Origin: Epiperipatus broadwayi
Lineage: Eukaryota; Onychophora; Udeonychophora; Euonychophora; Peripatidae
Assembly: GCA_028023455.1 (NCBI GenBank)
Contig: JAQFVV010006305.1
Span: 425,001 to 489,000 of the forward strand
Direction of reading: 5' to 3'
Length of the DNA stretch: 64,000 nt
Shown here piece after piece: positions 1 through 12,526 of the stretch. How positions within the stretch are numbered: the stretch's first letter is position 1; each line of letters starts with the position of its first letter. The notes beneath the pieces were generated by a model. It worked only from the letters and a program-made list of their open reading frames with translations. It did not search any database and was not told the DNA's origin. The position numbers and the translations under genes are program-made.

Positions 1-775
1 CATTTAGATTTTTCAGATGATGTAGTTGTTTTTGCAAATAATGCTTTAGAGCTGCAGGAAATGTTGCAGGAGTTATCAGATGAAAATAGGAAAGTAGGAC
101 TAAAGATAAATATTAAAAAGACTAAAGTAATATTTAATGGATTTTCTCAAAATATGAAAATAAAGATTGATTATGATGAGTTAGAAGTTAACAGCTATAA
201 ATATCTTGGTCAGATTATTAATACAGATGGAAACATAATGGATGAAATTAATCATAGAATTAAACTTGGTTGGAGTGCTTTTGGTAGAAATAACTTGATA
301 CTAAAAGGAAATATGCCTATGTGTTTGTAAAAGAAGATTTTTAATAAATGTGTTTTACCTGTTCTTACTTATGGATCTGAGACTTGGATACTTAATAGAA
401 GAGCAATACAGACTTCAGACCACTCAAAGAAGTATGGAGAGATGTATATTGGGAGTAACAAGAAGAGATCGAAAACGCAATATATCGGTAAGAGAACAAT
501 AAGGTGTAACTGATTTCATTGAAAAGATTAAAGTGGAGTTGGGCTGGACATATTGCTAGAAGAGATGATAATAGATGGACAATTGAAATCTTAAACTGGA
601 TTCCAAGAGATTGTAGAAGACCCAGGAAGAGACCACATGTGAGATGGATAGATGAAATAAGAAAGTGTGCAGGGATGATGTGGAGAAGAGAAGCTAAAGA
701 TCTGAGATGGATTAAACTTGGAGGGATGTTCATCCTGCAGTGGATTGATAATAGTTGATGATGATGATGATCTTG
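1..775 (+). mobile_element. RTE-like non-LTR retrotransposon remnant, 3' part
   Basis: The window opens inside the palm of a reverse transcriptase: frame 1 reads F-S-D-D-V-V-V-F-A, a variant of the F-A-D-D catalytic box. Then come L-K-I-N-x-x-K-T-K, Y-L-G-Q and R-I-K-L-G-W-S-A-F-G, and near 345-410 L-P-V-L-T-Y-G-S-E-T-W. The C-terminal W-A-G-H-I-A-R-R and R-P-R-K-R-P-x-x-R-W blocks lie at about 519-720. A stop at 328 and later frame changes make it a dead copy. It ends in a (TGA)n tract near 757-770, the short-repeat tail usual for RTE-type elements. The 5' part lies outside the window. The same 3' end recurs at 38.5, 47.9 and 52.6 kb. Confidence 0.85.
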
Positions 776-1480
776 TTTTATTTTAATCAAAATTAAAAAA
801 ACTTGTAAGGAGCTTAATTATGGAACAAATTAACTCATTGTTAAGCTCTTATAAATAAGTAACATTACTTTTACAATCATTTTAAAATAACACGTTGATT
901 TTTACACTGAATAAATCACCACACACTACAATCTGTTTGATGTTTTATTGCTTGCACATATATTAATTTTAATAAATTTATTTTTGAACTGAATAGATCT
1001 TTTAATATATTTAAAGGAAAGTTTTATTTGTTTTCTCTCCAGTAATTTAAAAATATTTATTGTGTAAGAGATCTTTGAATTATTGTTCGCGCACGTAACA
1101 AAACGCAAATTTATCTTTTTAAAATAACACGTTTGCGAAATAAAAGATCTATAAAAGAGAAATGTAATTTGTATTATTTTAAAAGTTGCTTGAAATATTA
1201 TTTTAAAGTATAAAAAAAAAAGTTTTACAAACAATTACTTTTCAAAATAACGAAGAACAGAAAGAACGATTTTTAGCAGTTTTGAAAGATTGAAGTAAAA
1301 CAGAAGTCGTAAAAATTACTTTTTTAAAAAAATAAAAAATAATTTTTACAGAAAAAAGAAAGATCGATTTTTAAAATAAAATAATTTAAAAATACATAGA
1401 TTTATCAGAGAGTGAAACTCAATGTAAGAATATTAAATTTTAAAGCAGATTTAAATAGTTATGGTTTCTATATTATTCAC
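776..1480. other. A+T-rich intergenic DNA, nothing recognised
   Basis: Low-complexity A/T-rich sequence with no coding motif, repeat family or RNA gene that I can support. Confidence 0.6.
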
Positions 1481-1598
1481 ACCTTCACATTACACGCTAT
1501 GTTTGTTTTAAGAACGTGGATATAAACCCGAACTAACAAGCGAGTGTAAATATTGCTTCTAAACAGTGCCGTTTTTCCGCGCATAGCATGGAGAAACA

Positions 1599-1612
1599 GC
1601 GCCACCTAGTGG
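1599..1612 (-). promoter_or_regulatory. CTCF-like binding motif
   Basis: GCGCCACCTAGTGG fits the reverse complement of the bilaterian CTCF core (GYGCCMYCTNGTGG) at every position. Function is inferred from the motif only. Confidence 0.5.
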
Positions 1613-1749
1613 GCTAGATTGCTGGTTACTTGCTGTTTAGCAGACGATGTAAGCTGGATCGGTTCACCTATGGCTAACAGCGGCACCAAGCGGGCAGTAG
1701 TGCTGGCTGCTACTTGGCATAATGTTTCTGTGCATACGCATGGTGAACA

Positions 1750-1763
1750 GCGCCATCTTGCGG
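1750..1763 (-). promoter_or_regulatory. CTCF-like binding motif, one mismatch
   Basis: GCGCCATCTTGCGG matches the CTCF core except for C in place of T in the final GTGG. It lies 151 bp from the first motif in the same orientation. Confidence 0.4.
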
Positions 1764-2224
1764 CTGGAACTTTGCGTCGTCTGCTTTTGGGCCTCTGCTC
1801 TGAATATTTCTGCAATTTTTACAGAAATGACGTCTCTAGCAGTGGCAGGACAGATATTCCCCAACTACCCATTTTTATAAGTTTTATAAAAGGTCTTTTT
1901 TAAGATCATTACAATTTATCTATAGAGAACTTTGGACTCACCCCATCCAAAAGAACAATCTGGATTTACAAGTCATTTTATCTCAGTGATAATCCAAGTA
2001 TTAATAGCAATTATAAACAGAACAAATGAATATAAAAACAAGAAAATATCAAATGTTAAAGAATATTTATCAAAATGCAACAGCAGTGATTAGATTATGT
2101 AGCAATGCTAAGCAGATTAATGTTGATAAATATGTTAGGTTCATTTTAATCTCAAACTTTTTATTGCCATTTTATGGAAAGTATTTTGTAAATTAAAATG
2201 CAAAGCTAAAGAAATAAAAATAAA

Positions 2225-2920
2225 TAGTTTATTTAAATCGTCTAGATTTTGAAGATGATGTGATTGTTGTTGTTTTTTTTAAATAATTCAGAACTTTGGA
2301 AAATGTTAGAAGAGTTTGAAAGCACTAAATAATAGAGCAAGAAAAATGCTAAAAGATCCAAATTCTAAATTGTTTAATAGCTTTTCACAAAACGAGAAAA
2401 TAAGGATTAATAATAATGAATTTAAAGAAATTAACAATTATAAATATTTTAGTTAGATTATTAATACAAGTGAAAACAATGGGAAAAATTAATCAAGGAG
2501 TACTTTTGATTAGAAATAATTTAATATTATATATGCCTGTGAGCTTAAAAAGATATTTTTTTAATAAAATTATGTGGATGCTTAATAGAAGAGAAATCCA
2601 GAGATTTCAGATCACCTAATAAAGTATATAGAGATATATATTGGAGGCAACAAGAAGAGATCAAAAATGAAAAACAAGGGAGAATAAACAGATGTTAATA
2701 TCAGTGAAAGAACTAAAAGTCTGGAATATAGATATTGAAGTTTTAAACTGAATTGTAAAAGATTTTAAAGTATCTAGAAAATGATTACCCACGAAATGAA
2801 TGTGTGTGATAAAAAAAATAAGCTCAATTGATGTGGAAAAAAGAATAACCTGAATTAAACTCAGAAAAATCTTAATGCTATAGTGGTTAGATAATGGTCA
2901 AAAATGATAATAGTAATGAT
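2225..2920 (+). mobile_element. Degenerate RTE-like remnant
   Basis: Broken reading frames retain the order seen in the 1-775 copy: a D-D-V-like start near 2250, L-I-R-N-N-L-I-L near 2505, M-P-V-S-L-K-R, L-N-R-R-E-I-Q near 2580 and E-A-T-R-R-D-Q-K near 2645. The tail near 2880-2920 again resembles the family 3' end. Many stops and frameshifts show it is older than the first copy. Confidence 0.6.
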
Positions 2921-3137
2921 TTTGAAATGTTTGCACTCTACCTATTGATCATTTTATCCTCCTTATTTATTTTATTAATTAAAAGATATTGATTATGCAT
3001 GGCAGATGCATTAAAAGTAAAAAATATAAATAGATTTTGATTATTGTAATAATATGCTTTGAATATAGTGTAGGAAAGATCCAATATTAATTTATTATAT
3101 GGGGAGTATGCAAATTTCAAATATTTGTATCCATATT

Positions 3138-4579
3138 GTAACGGTCATATTTGTACATTCACGCAACAAAATCCAGAGTCCTGGTAAATTATACCAAGGC
3201 TGATGTAGATGAGGGGTTGCGACCTCGAATCAGATTGCACCTCAGCTCCACCAACACTCCATGACTTACTACCACCCTATGAATGACATATATGAGGCTA
3301 CATCTCTTCATTCGCATGCCAGCAGTAATGAATGGTGGAGCAAGAGACAGGGAAAATTAACTAACAAACTATTACTTTAAATAAACACACACCTCTATGG
3401 CTGGATAGATAATGCATATATCAATAATTAACATTGATATTAAGAAACTTAACTAATATTTAGGATGGATTATGAATGATACACAACACAGTGGTTATAA
3501 TTTAACAGGAGTGCATGGAAGGGCACACGCAGGTGTAAACAATGATGAGCAAGTTTGAAAATGGTATCTTATCTGCTGCACTATAGTTTTAAAGAATTTA
3601 TTACAATTTTAATAATCTACGATCTATTTATGCCCTAATTTTACTATGCCCTACCTATTATGTTTCCGACGATTAAGTTGGTGCAAGAATGATGATTTAT
3701 CACCATAACATTTAATAAAATGTCATTTAATAACACTTAATGAGCTGCAATAAGTTCTATGCAGATTATACTACAAAATCAGATTACCTATTCAGATCAA
3801 TGCTGAAATATTACATTACATTATAGAGGGATGACTTTAGATACTACGACATTATATATATTACTAGAGAAGTGTACATCTCAAATGTATAGTTAATCAG
3901 GGGATTCAGTACCAAGTATTCGGTTCCTGTGGACCGTACAACTTGTGAATAAATTGAACATATAGTTTGATCGGAGTAGTTTATAAATCATCTGAACCCT
4001 TGTGTTCCAGTTCTAAAGAAGAGCTGTCTGAACTAATAGATGGTGTAGCCATTAAAACCAGAAGCCCATTCATATAATAAACATACAGCAAGATATAAAT
4101 GCACATTTGTGCTTCCTAAAGACACATTTGCCACGCTAAATATAATATTAATTAATAACTTAAAGTACGCAAAATTCTATAGTTTCGTTCCGCGAAACTA
4201 CCATACGCCAGTTCATAATTAGCATTCTTAAAACATGCTAAGAGGGAATACTTAAAATAATCTAATTTATTAATAAATCTGCACAGTTTATAATATAACT
4301 CAGAAGAGGGCTAAAGCATATCTGGGACTTAAGCAATTCGTATAATATTATTTATAACTCATTCTTAACAATTCGTATAATATTCTTTATAACTCATTCT
4401 TGCATATATTAACTAATTACTTTATTAACTTGCAAACCTAATTCTAACAAAAATAATAATAAGCTAAACATAATAGCTTAACGAATATATTTAGGTTTTC
4501 AGAGCAAAGATTTATGTGTGTGTGTGCTAAAGAGTGACTACTGAATTATGAGAGAGGCTCTAATCATCTCCCCCTCAAA
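3138..4579 (-). mobile_element. Possible LTR with polypurine tract, minus orientation
   Basis: Read on the minus strand, a purine run (TTTGAGGGGGAGA, 4579 to 4567) is followed at once by TGATTAG, as a polypurine tract precedes a 3' LTR. The block would end at 3138 with CCGTTACA, giving TG...CA ends. No second LTR or pol gene was recognised, so this rests on the boundary signals alone. Confidence 0.25.
4334..4403. repeat. Two-copy tandem repeat, 35-bp period
   Basis: CAATTCGTATAATATT starts at 4334 and again at 4369. The two units are almost identical over their length. Confidence 0.8.
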
Positions 4580-6814
4580 CTTTATTCATAGTATTAATGT
4601 CCGTTCTGAACTGGGCATAGCATAAATTATAAAATAAACATATATAAAACAATAAAGGCATGACCACAGATTAGAAAGATAGAATAATAACTGATTAAGT
4701 TTTTATTTAACAAGCATTAGAATTTTAGACTTTAAGTTAATAGGAAAGTTTATAGATATGAATTTTAGCAGGAGTTTACATCCTATTTTACAGTTTAAAT
4801 CAGTTTTAATCATTAGAACATTATAGTTTAGAAGTTTGTGCACATTATAGATTAATAGCTTGCTTAACTTTTAGAGAATTTATTAGAATTATTTTAAAGA
4901 GCTCTGTGGGAAAAATTGTTACCGCATCTTTGTTGAGGCTTCTATAGCTGATCACCATCATTCTCAGCTGGACTGATCCATTTCTGATGTCTTCTTAGCA
5001 GTTTAACTGGTTTTCCCATTACTTTTATTTCCACAGACAGATCTCTCGAAAAGAGAGCTGGCAAAGGGTAGGGCCTTAGCCAGAAAACTCCATTTTCTAG
5101 TCAGCCATAGACAATTGGCAGCAATTACACATCAAATATTATAAAAAGTGACCCCCCCCTACTGAAATTTTAGGGTTAATTTATATATGAGAAATCGGTA
5201 ATTTGAGTGTCCTGTGTTTACAACATTCCCCAAAGTTTTCATCAATAAATTAAAAGAACATAAAATGAAATCTTGGTCATTTTCCTAACTAAAACAATAA
5301 CGGTCAAACAAATCACTCCTTGTTCTAAGTTTTTATTTTTAAAAGACATTAAAATTTTGACTCCAAGTTTTATTAATTACTTACAGATGATTTTCTAAGA
5401 ATTACATCTTTTTATAAAAACAGATAACTTTTTTTATAAAAGAGTTTTAAGTTTATAAACATTTTCTTATATATGTGTGTGGGACTAACATAGGAATTGA
5501 AATTTATATACGAATGCATTTAAATAAAGAGTTTTTAACCGAGAATAATGTTTTAAATTTATTAATTTAAGAGTTGTAATGCTTTTTAAATCTATTGCAT
5601 TATGGCTTCTTTCACATATATATGTAGGTAATGACGCACATATAATAATGTTCACACAACTTAATTTAAATTATACCATTTTATTAATTTTAAATTTATA
5701 ACTGTGTATACATTATGTACATACAAACATTAATATGGGTATTAGATGTGTGCACAAATACACACTCATACATGTAAATATACGTTATTACATATTAATT
5801 AAATTATTGGAAGCATATATACGTGGACTGGGACGGGTTTGAACTGGGGAAAAGATACTACTACGGAACATAGTAGGTGAAATGGAATGATGGCTAAATA
5901 ATATCATTTCAATATATAAATGATAAATACTGAAGATAAATTAATAGTCAAATATTTTATATATTCATATTATTAGCAGCCATCAATAATGATTATGGAA
6001 ATTCTAATTCCAGAAGAGAGAAAAAAATAGTATATGCATAAGATATTATAGTTTATTAATTAGCACTTTCACTTCCAGGCTATTCTATTATCCAAATTTG
6101 AATGAACTTTGGAAAGCTATGATTTATTTTTTTTAGGTAGTAGTTTACATCTTCATGGTTGATTATTGAATTATTGCTCAGTAAATGGGTATGTAACTAT
6201 TTTACCTTTTAAATCATTTTGATTTCTGTCATTGAAGAACTACTGAATTACTAATGTTCATTTTTCAGTTTTAAAATTATCTTCTAGTATCAGATACATA
6301 AGTCTATATTTAATGATTTTTCTTGGAAAATATCAATATCTAAAATATAACAAATCAAAACAGACTGATTTCTGGGGGGGGGGGGGGGACAACAATAAAA
6401 ATTAGCAATACTAAAAGTCAAGCCTGTCTTTTGAAAATCTTTAAAAGTATTGGTTTTCTCCTCTACTATTTTTTTTTATATATTTGCAAGAAATTTCATA
6501 AAAGTAAGCGGTTTTCTAATTTTATGAAAGCAAAAAATCTCTAATATTGCAAAATTCAATTTAATAGAAAAATATTAGTGGTAATGTGAAATTGTCTTTA
6601 CCTATTACCAAAATTTGCAAGTCTTTTAGAAACTGCTAATGAATTTATAACTAATTACAGTAACATCTTTACTTATTTTGCATATTGATATAAATTTCAG
6701 TACTCTTAGAAAGCTACATGAAGAGAATTCAACTAGGATCAAAGAATCCAAGATTAAAACTGATTTGAGGGCAGAATTGTATCTTCTGCTAGTTCTTCAT
6801 TAAAGATAAGATCT
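4580..6814. other. No gene seen
   Basis: A+T-rich sequence. The part from 4900 to 5160 is less A+T-rich, but its minus-strand reading is not assignable to a family. A 15-base G run lies at 6374-6388. Confidence 0.5.
6374..6388. repeat. G15 homopolymer
   Basis: An uninterrupted run of 15 G in A+T-rich surroundings. It may be polymorphic or a sequencing-length artefact. Confidence 0.9.
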
Positions 6815-6990
6815 AGCCACTAAACATCACATGATCACTATTCTTTTTTTAATCTGGGGATATTGGATAAATAGCATTAGACAGGAATTTAGGCACAAAC
6901 CTTCCTGCATACATCTCTGGCTTGCACTGAGTGGCATTACTGTATGGAGAGAGTTGCTGTAACATTGTTGGTGAAGTTTGCTGCTGTTTA
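6815..6990. mobile_element. Collapsed copy of the hammerhead repeat family
   Basis: It begins with CCACTAAACATCACATGATC, the family's left end, then jumps to the segment following the ribozyme (TCTGGGGATATTGGAT) and ends with the family's TTGCACTGAGTGGCATTACT-like end. The ribozyme core is missing, so this is a decayed, internally deleted copy. Confidence 0.6.
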
Positions 6991-8160
6991 AATAGCTTAT
7001 GTAGGCATAAGAAAAGTTCATGTGATATTTTAATAACTTAATTAAAGCTTATTATTTTCCATTCCCTGCTATGTTATAAAAAACTCAAGTTTTACCAAAA
7101 TTATTCACTAAATTTATTGAATGGTTGTGGCATAATATTAGAAGAGCATATGATTTAAGTTGGTTACTTCTAGCAGTTTTACTGCATCAGAGAAAGTTCA
7201 TTACCAGCATTTATTCAGTATTTGTTAGAGATCAAGAATGTTTTTCTGGAGTTATCCTATACATCTTAAGAATTGTTTTTTTTTGTTTTTTTTTTTTTGC
7301 TGCATTCAAAATGCTTACTCTTTTAACTAATTAAGGCAATACTTATTTAAGAGGAGATTTCTATTCTTATAATAAATCTTTTTTGACAAATTCATAATCA
7401 ACTTCCAGATTCTAATACCAATCTTGGCTGGCTAATATCTTACTGCCATTAACATATTGTTTGTACCCATAGTTGTTATTTAAATTTAATTCATTATAAT
7501 TCTTTGGATTAAATGCATGTAGAAGTATATCACTGCAAGAATGAATGCAACAATGTTGTGAGGCTCAGAGATGGTCCATTGTCTTGTTAAGGAAAATGTT
7601 TGACATAGATGATAACTATGCCAAAAATACATAGCCTCAGGCTTTGGAATAGCAACTGATCTGAAACAAGTGACCCTGTATAGTTTCATTTATTTTTGAT
7701 ACAGCTGATATTTTACAATGTTAAATGTGAATCTGGTTTAAAAGTAGACTTTCAGAAGGAAGTTCTAACAGAAGAAAAATCATATAGAGGTTTCAGAGTA
7801 AGTTTATAAAGCTTATATTTTACACAAAGTATTTTTAGTTTTTAACCAATGCAGCACAATTTGTAGTTTAAATTAAAATAGTGATTTTGCAATAAGATTA
7901 GCTAAATTGCTGGTATTTACATTATCCATCAATTCTCTATATGATATAGTAGATGTACTAAGAAACATGCTAATGGACTGAGATAGCTCAGATAGAATGT
8001 TAACATGTGGTGTTAATAGTTATAAAAGTGGATCATTCCATGTGACATGATCTGGATATTTTGATAGGAAGATAAAAATATTATACAATAATAAAAATAT
8101 TGAGATATTTACAGTTGTATTAGATAGGACTTTCAAGAATCATAATATGCCAGAATTCCT

Positions 8161-8566
8161 ATTAGAGTGACAGCCTGTGCTAGTCCTGATCATATATTGG
8201 TCTTTATATATAAAAATTTGTGATGAAATTTGTCAAAACATTTGTTTATCTATGTGTTGGACATATAGAGTGATATTTCCAAATATGTTAGAACTAATTG
8301 GAAGGAGTGAGAAATTCCACTTCTGGTGATTTGTCACAGTGATGACTCACAAATGGAATAATGAACTATTAGGGTGACAGCCTGTGCTAGTTCTGATCAT
8401 CTAGTGGTCTTTATATATAAAAATTTGTGATGAAATTTGTCAAAACATGTGTTGGACATATAGAGTGATATTTCCAAATATATTAGAACTAATTGGAAGG
8501 GGTGAGAAATTCCATTCCTGGTGATATGTCCCAGTGATGACTCACAATTGGAATAATGAACCACTT
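8161..8566. repeat. Two-copy tandem duplication, about 207-bp period
   Basis: A block beginning at 8161 (GTGACAGCCTGTGCTAG) recurs at 8368. The second unit lacks about a dozen bases but is otherwise close. No coding capacity is evident. Confidence 0.85.
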
Positions 8567-9349
8567 TTCTGTTGATGTCAATTAAAATACTCTTAGTCAT
8601 GAACATAGAAATTTTGTAATGAGATTGCAAGGAAATTGAGATTAAATTGCTAATAGATAGCAAAATGTCTAAGCAAAGGTCATGTGATATTTAGTAGGTC
8701 ATGATGTTTTATTAGTTTTTAATCCCTAGATATGCCAGATAAAGAGTAATGGTATTAAAAACTTAGCAGTGCTTAATTCGCAAAGTTCTGAGAAACAAAA
8801 GATCAATACAGATAAATAATTTTTTTTTTCATGGTGTCTTTGTAATACTTCACATATCCTATCAAAAATCTTTCTATGGGAATCACTGAAGAAAAACTAT
8901 TATCTGAAAGCTACCAAAAATTAATTTCTGTATTTATAAACAGATTATCTGTCAGCTAGGCTTTTTTTAAGCTTTCAAGAGTGTGAAAGTCATATGATGT
9001 TATTAGTATGAATTTTCATTGTCATAGTTTTTTATTTTTTGTTGTACCAACATCATGTATTTATTTAGGATTTCCAGGAGCAGGTGATTTTCATCCCATT
9101 CTGGAGATGGGGATTATAATGCAGCATTCCATCTGGTATCTATTAATTACTCAAACTTATAATAGATGACTCTATTGTAAAGATAATTGCTCCATTAATA
9201 AAAAATAGAGACTTGGAGATATGGAGAATTAGTATGAAGAGTAAAAAGAGTTTAAACATTTAGAGAAGTAAACAATATTATAATGTGAGTTAATTTATGA
9301 CAATACCAAGGAAAATAGTTTACTATTTAAGTTTTGAACAGGATCATTA

Positions 9350-9730
9350 GCAACAAGGGGATATAAACATAAATCGATAAATATGGGTGATTTAATCTAC
9401 AAGTTATGTAAGGAAGGCATAGAAAATATTAGGCATCTGTTAATTTAATGTAAATGCTTACAAGCAGAAAGGGGGTACAAATAATGAAGTTGTAGGATAA
9501 TAAATATAAACAAAGTGATTATACAGAAAGTAAGTTCTTGGTTTTTATGCTGGGTTTGGAAAAAGATAAGGGGGATTTAGATATAAAGACCCTAAAGTGG
9601 ACACATATAATGTTGTGGAAATGGGATAGAGCAGATAGAGAAGAATATGGGAAAAACAGAGTAGGGAAAGGGATAAGATGACTAACAGGTTTCTCTGGGC
9701 ATAAGGAGAAGCCATAGTGCATCGCATTGC
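9350..9730 (+). mobile_element. Possible reverse-transcriptase C-terminal remnant
   Basis: Around 9410-9480 a frame reads C-K-E-G-I-E-N-I-R-H-L-L-I-x-C, like the C-x2-C...H-x-x-x-C knuckle after the RT of several non-LTR retrotransposons. The downstream part has no recognisable counterpart. Weak evidence. Confidence 0.3.
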
Positions 9731-10327
9731 CTCTGTGTAAAAATGAGATCTCTGGAGAACTTTTTTCTTTTGAAAGTTACTAAAAAAGAAAATTGTGAAA
9801 TGGGGTGTTACACCATTATCTTATTGTATCCATGTCAATTATCAATCACTTAGTTGGCAAAACTAATGAGCAAAATGCACTTATGATGGGAATAATGAAG
9901 AGATACTTCTTTATCCTCACCTTCCCTTTTTTGGAACATTGGAATGTGATTATATTTGCTCAGTAATAACTTTTCTATTACCCAATTTAAACTATGTAAA
10001 TGTATATATAAAATTAAGATAATTAAATGATTTCAGTAAATAATGGAAAATTCCATGAAGTTTTTAATAAATCAGAATTAAATCTGTTATAGTCTAATCT
10101 GTTTCAATACTTTATAACATATGACTAACTTAACTCCTCTGAATATCTTGTTTGCAATTATTTTTACTCAAAAATAAATTTTTTAATGTTGGAAATGTTT
10201 ACGTAATCAAGAAAGTGTTATTTTAAAACAGGCAAAACTCACTATATATATTGCCACACACAGCAAGCTAGAGTAATCAGTGGATGCCAGAAGGCTTGTG
10301 CATAAAATCCCCATCTAGTGCCTACTC

Positions 10328-10386
10328 ATCCAATATCCCCAGACTAGTTTCTGGCTTGTGGCCTTCATCAGTGAGTAGCCTTAGAT
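10328..10386 (-). ncRNA. Hammerhead ribozyme, type I, intact core
   Basis: On the minus strand, CUGAUGA (10371-10365) is followed by a GGC/GCC helix II with a CACAA loop, GAAAC (10351-10347), then GUC (10344-10342). Helix III is tiny (A-U and C-G around UA) and its ACUAGU is self-complementary, as in dimeric hammerheads. Helix I joins UGGGGA to UACUCA with one mismatch, and after an internal loop UUGGAU pairs UCUAA-side bases. The usual G-C closing pair of helix II is replaced by facing A residues, so activity needs a test. Confidence 0.75.
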
Positions 10387-11084
10387 CTGACTGCACTGCA
10401 CTTAGATCTTAGGATCTAATGCAACCCTCCAGCAGCCACGTTTTATCTCCACTTAACTACAAAACTATGAGTCTTAAACTGAAAACACCTTAATGTTTTC
10501 AATCCAATCCCATTAGCTTATATAGTCATATGGTTCTGAACTCAGTTCAGTACCCATACATTTTGGTGTCTTTGGTTCTTTAATAACCATAGCCACCACT
10601 ATCCTATTAGGCAGGATTGGTTTTAAGCCAATAAACATCACATGACCACCACTTCTTATGCTTGGGTATAACTGTTTTAAAACAGGCAAAACTCACTATT
10701 TTATGCACAAGCCTTCTGGCATCCATTGATTACTCTAGCTTACTATGTGTGGCAATACGTATATTGACTTTTGCCTGTTTTAAAACAGTTATACCCACAC
10801 ATAAGAAGTGGTAGTCATGTGATGTTTATTGGCTTAAAACCAATCCTGCCTAATAGGATAGTGGTGGCTATGGTTATTAAAGAACCAAATACACCAAAAT
10901 GTATGGGTACTGAACTGAGTTCAGACCCATATGACTATATTAGCTAATGGGCTTGGATTGAAAACATTAAGGTGTTTTCATTTTTAAGACTCATAGTTTT
11001 GTAGTTAAGTGGAGATAAAAGGGGGCTGCTGGAGGGTTACATTAGATCCTAAGATCTAGGTGCAGTGCTCTCAGATCCAAGACT

Positions 11085-11144
11085 CCTCAATGACAAAGAC
11101 CACAAGCCAGAAACTAGTCTGGGGATATTGAATGAGTAGGCACT
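11085..11144 (+). pseudogene. Broken hammerhead ribozyme
   Basis: The GAAAC, GUC and helix I 3' strand are kept, but the CUGAYGA box reads AAUGACA. The catalytic core is therefore lost in this plus-strand unit of the 10226-11293 element. Confidence 0.7.
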
Positions 11145-12475
11145 AGATGGGGATTTTATGCACAAGCCTTCTGGCATCCATTGATTACTCTAGCTTGCTC
11201 TGTGTGGCAATACGTATAGTGAGTTTTGCCTGTTTTAAAACAGTTATACACAAGCATAAGAAGTGGTGGTCATGTGATGTTTATTGGCTTAAAAAAGTGT
11301 TATTTTATTGCATAACAGTCATTACCATTAAATTTGAATTTAAATTTGGTAACTTATTTATTTAGGAGTTTTTTTTTTTAAAATAAGGTAATATAATTAC
11401 TTTGAAGACAGTTATGTGTTAATATAGATAAATGTTTGTGAGAGCCTAAACTTATTACTTGGGCTGAGTTTTATTTTATCCTATTTGTACTTAATAGGGT
11501 AACTTAATCTATTTGTTAAGGTGTTATGTTCTAATGTGAAATTTTATTGTATTACATTTCTCTAATTATGTATAATTTTTATATTGTGTATAATATATAA
11601 TTATGTGCATGTGTTTTCTTTTTATTTAAACAAGGAAGGAAAACCGAAAAACCCTCATTATATGGTATTTATCTAACCTGGTAAGTATTATCTTTTTTCC
11701 TACAATTTCTCTGTAAAAAGGTGATTAAGTATCTTTTGTCCTGCAATGTGCTATTTAAAAGCTGTTTTATCTTCATTTATATATAATTAATCCATAACCT
11801 TAATTAATTTTGAATTTGAGATAAGTTTTGTTAAGAGTTGATAGAGTTAGTCACATTTTATTGTATCAAAATGCTATTTGTCAACAGACAGTAGAAATAG
11901 AAAATCATTAAACATACATTTATTTATTAATGGAATATTTTACATATGTATAATTTTTTTCCCCCCCAAAGAGTAAAATTATTTTGGCAATTAATTACAA
12001 ATATAAAAACTACTTTTGATAGTAACTTTTGTTTCAAAATTAAAAAATTGAAATATAGAGTATCACACTATTTTTTTTTTTTATTAATTTATAGAGTAGA
12101 TTATTTTGAAAGGAAATGTTTAAATATTGCTATATATAAATTTATTTAGCTTTAGTAATGATTATTGGTTTGAATTTTCAATAATTATATTATTTTTTCT
12201 GACAATATTATTGTTAAATTAGTTCATAAATTAAAACCAACAAGACATCACATGAACCCATTTTACATAACCATGATGAAAGGAAAAGAATTTGGTGTAG
12301 TCTTTAAATTGTATTAGATTTTTTTTAAAATAATAATCTAATTTTATAAAATTAATTCATAAATAAATTTCATCCTATAATTTTTTTTTTTTTTTAAAGA
12401 AAGGCATTTTCGTTTTTGATATGTATAAATCATACTAAAGAATAAATCATTGAACATCCACTTAAACTAATTAGA

Positions 12476-12526
12476 AAAAGCAGCTCTCCATTTTATTGCC
12501 ATTCAATAAAATGGAGAATTGCTTTT
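12476..12526. repeat. 51-nt near-perfect hairpin
   Basis: Arms of 23 nt (12476-12498 and 12504-12526) pair at 21 positions around a CCATT loop. The inner 14 bp are perfect. The loop is short for a microRNA precursor, so it may be a small foldback insertion. Confidence 0.75.

Larger units (their letters stand above)
1480..1870. promoter_or_regulatory. CpG-rich segment, possible regulatory region
   Basis: This stretch is far richer in G+C and CpG than its surroundings and holds two CTCF-like motifs. Short overlapping ORFs on both strands show no family resemblance and look like a by-product of base composition. It could be a promoter or insulator upstream of GOLGA1, or an old insertion. No TATA box or start site can be assigned. 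Confidence 0.35.
10226..11293. mobile_element. Palindromic hammerhead retroelement, 14-bp target duplication
   Basis: The element holds a minus-oriented unit (10226 to about 10700), a short inverted middle part, and a plus-oriented unit (about 10780-11293), so it can fold on itself. Unit ends carry AAACAGGCAAAACTC and CATGTGATGTTTATTGG. It is flanked by the direct repeat AAAGTGTTATTTTA at 10212-10225 and 11294-11307, which marks insertion by target-primed reverse transcription. The minus unit has an intact-core ribozyme; the plus one is mutated. Other copies lie near 6.8, 19.4, 57, 60-61.6 and 62.3-62.9 kb. Confidence 0.8.

Noticed and set aside
392-790. 132-codon ORF on the minus strand
   Set aside because: It is the antisense of the RTE reverse-transcriptase remnant and repeats on the other RTE copies.
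1606-1903. Overlapping ORFs on both strands
   Set aside because: They occur because the CpG-rich segment has few stops; no motif or splice context supports a protein.
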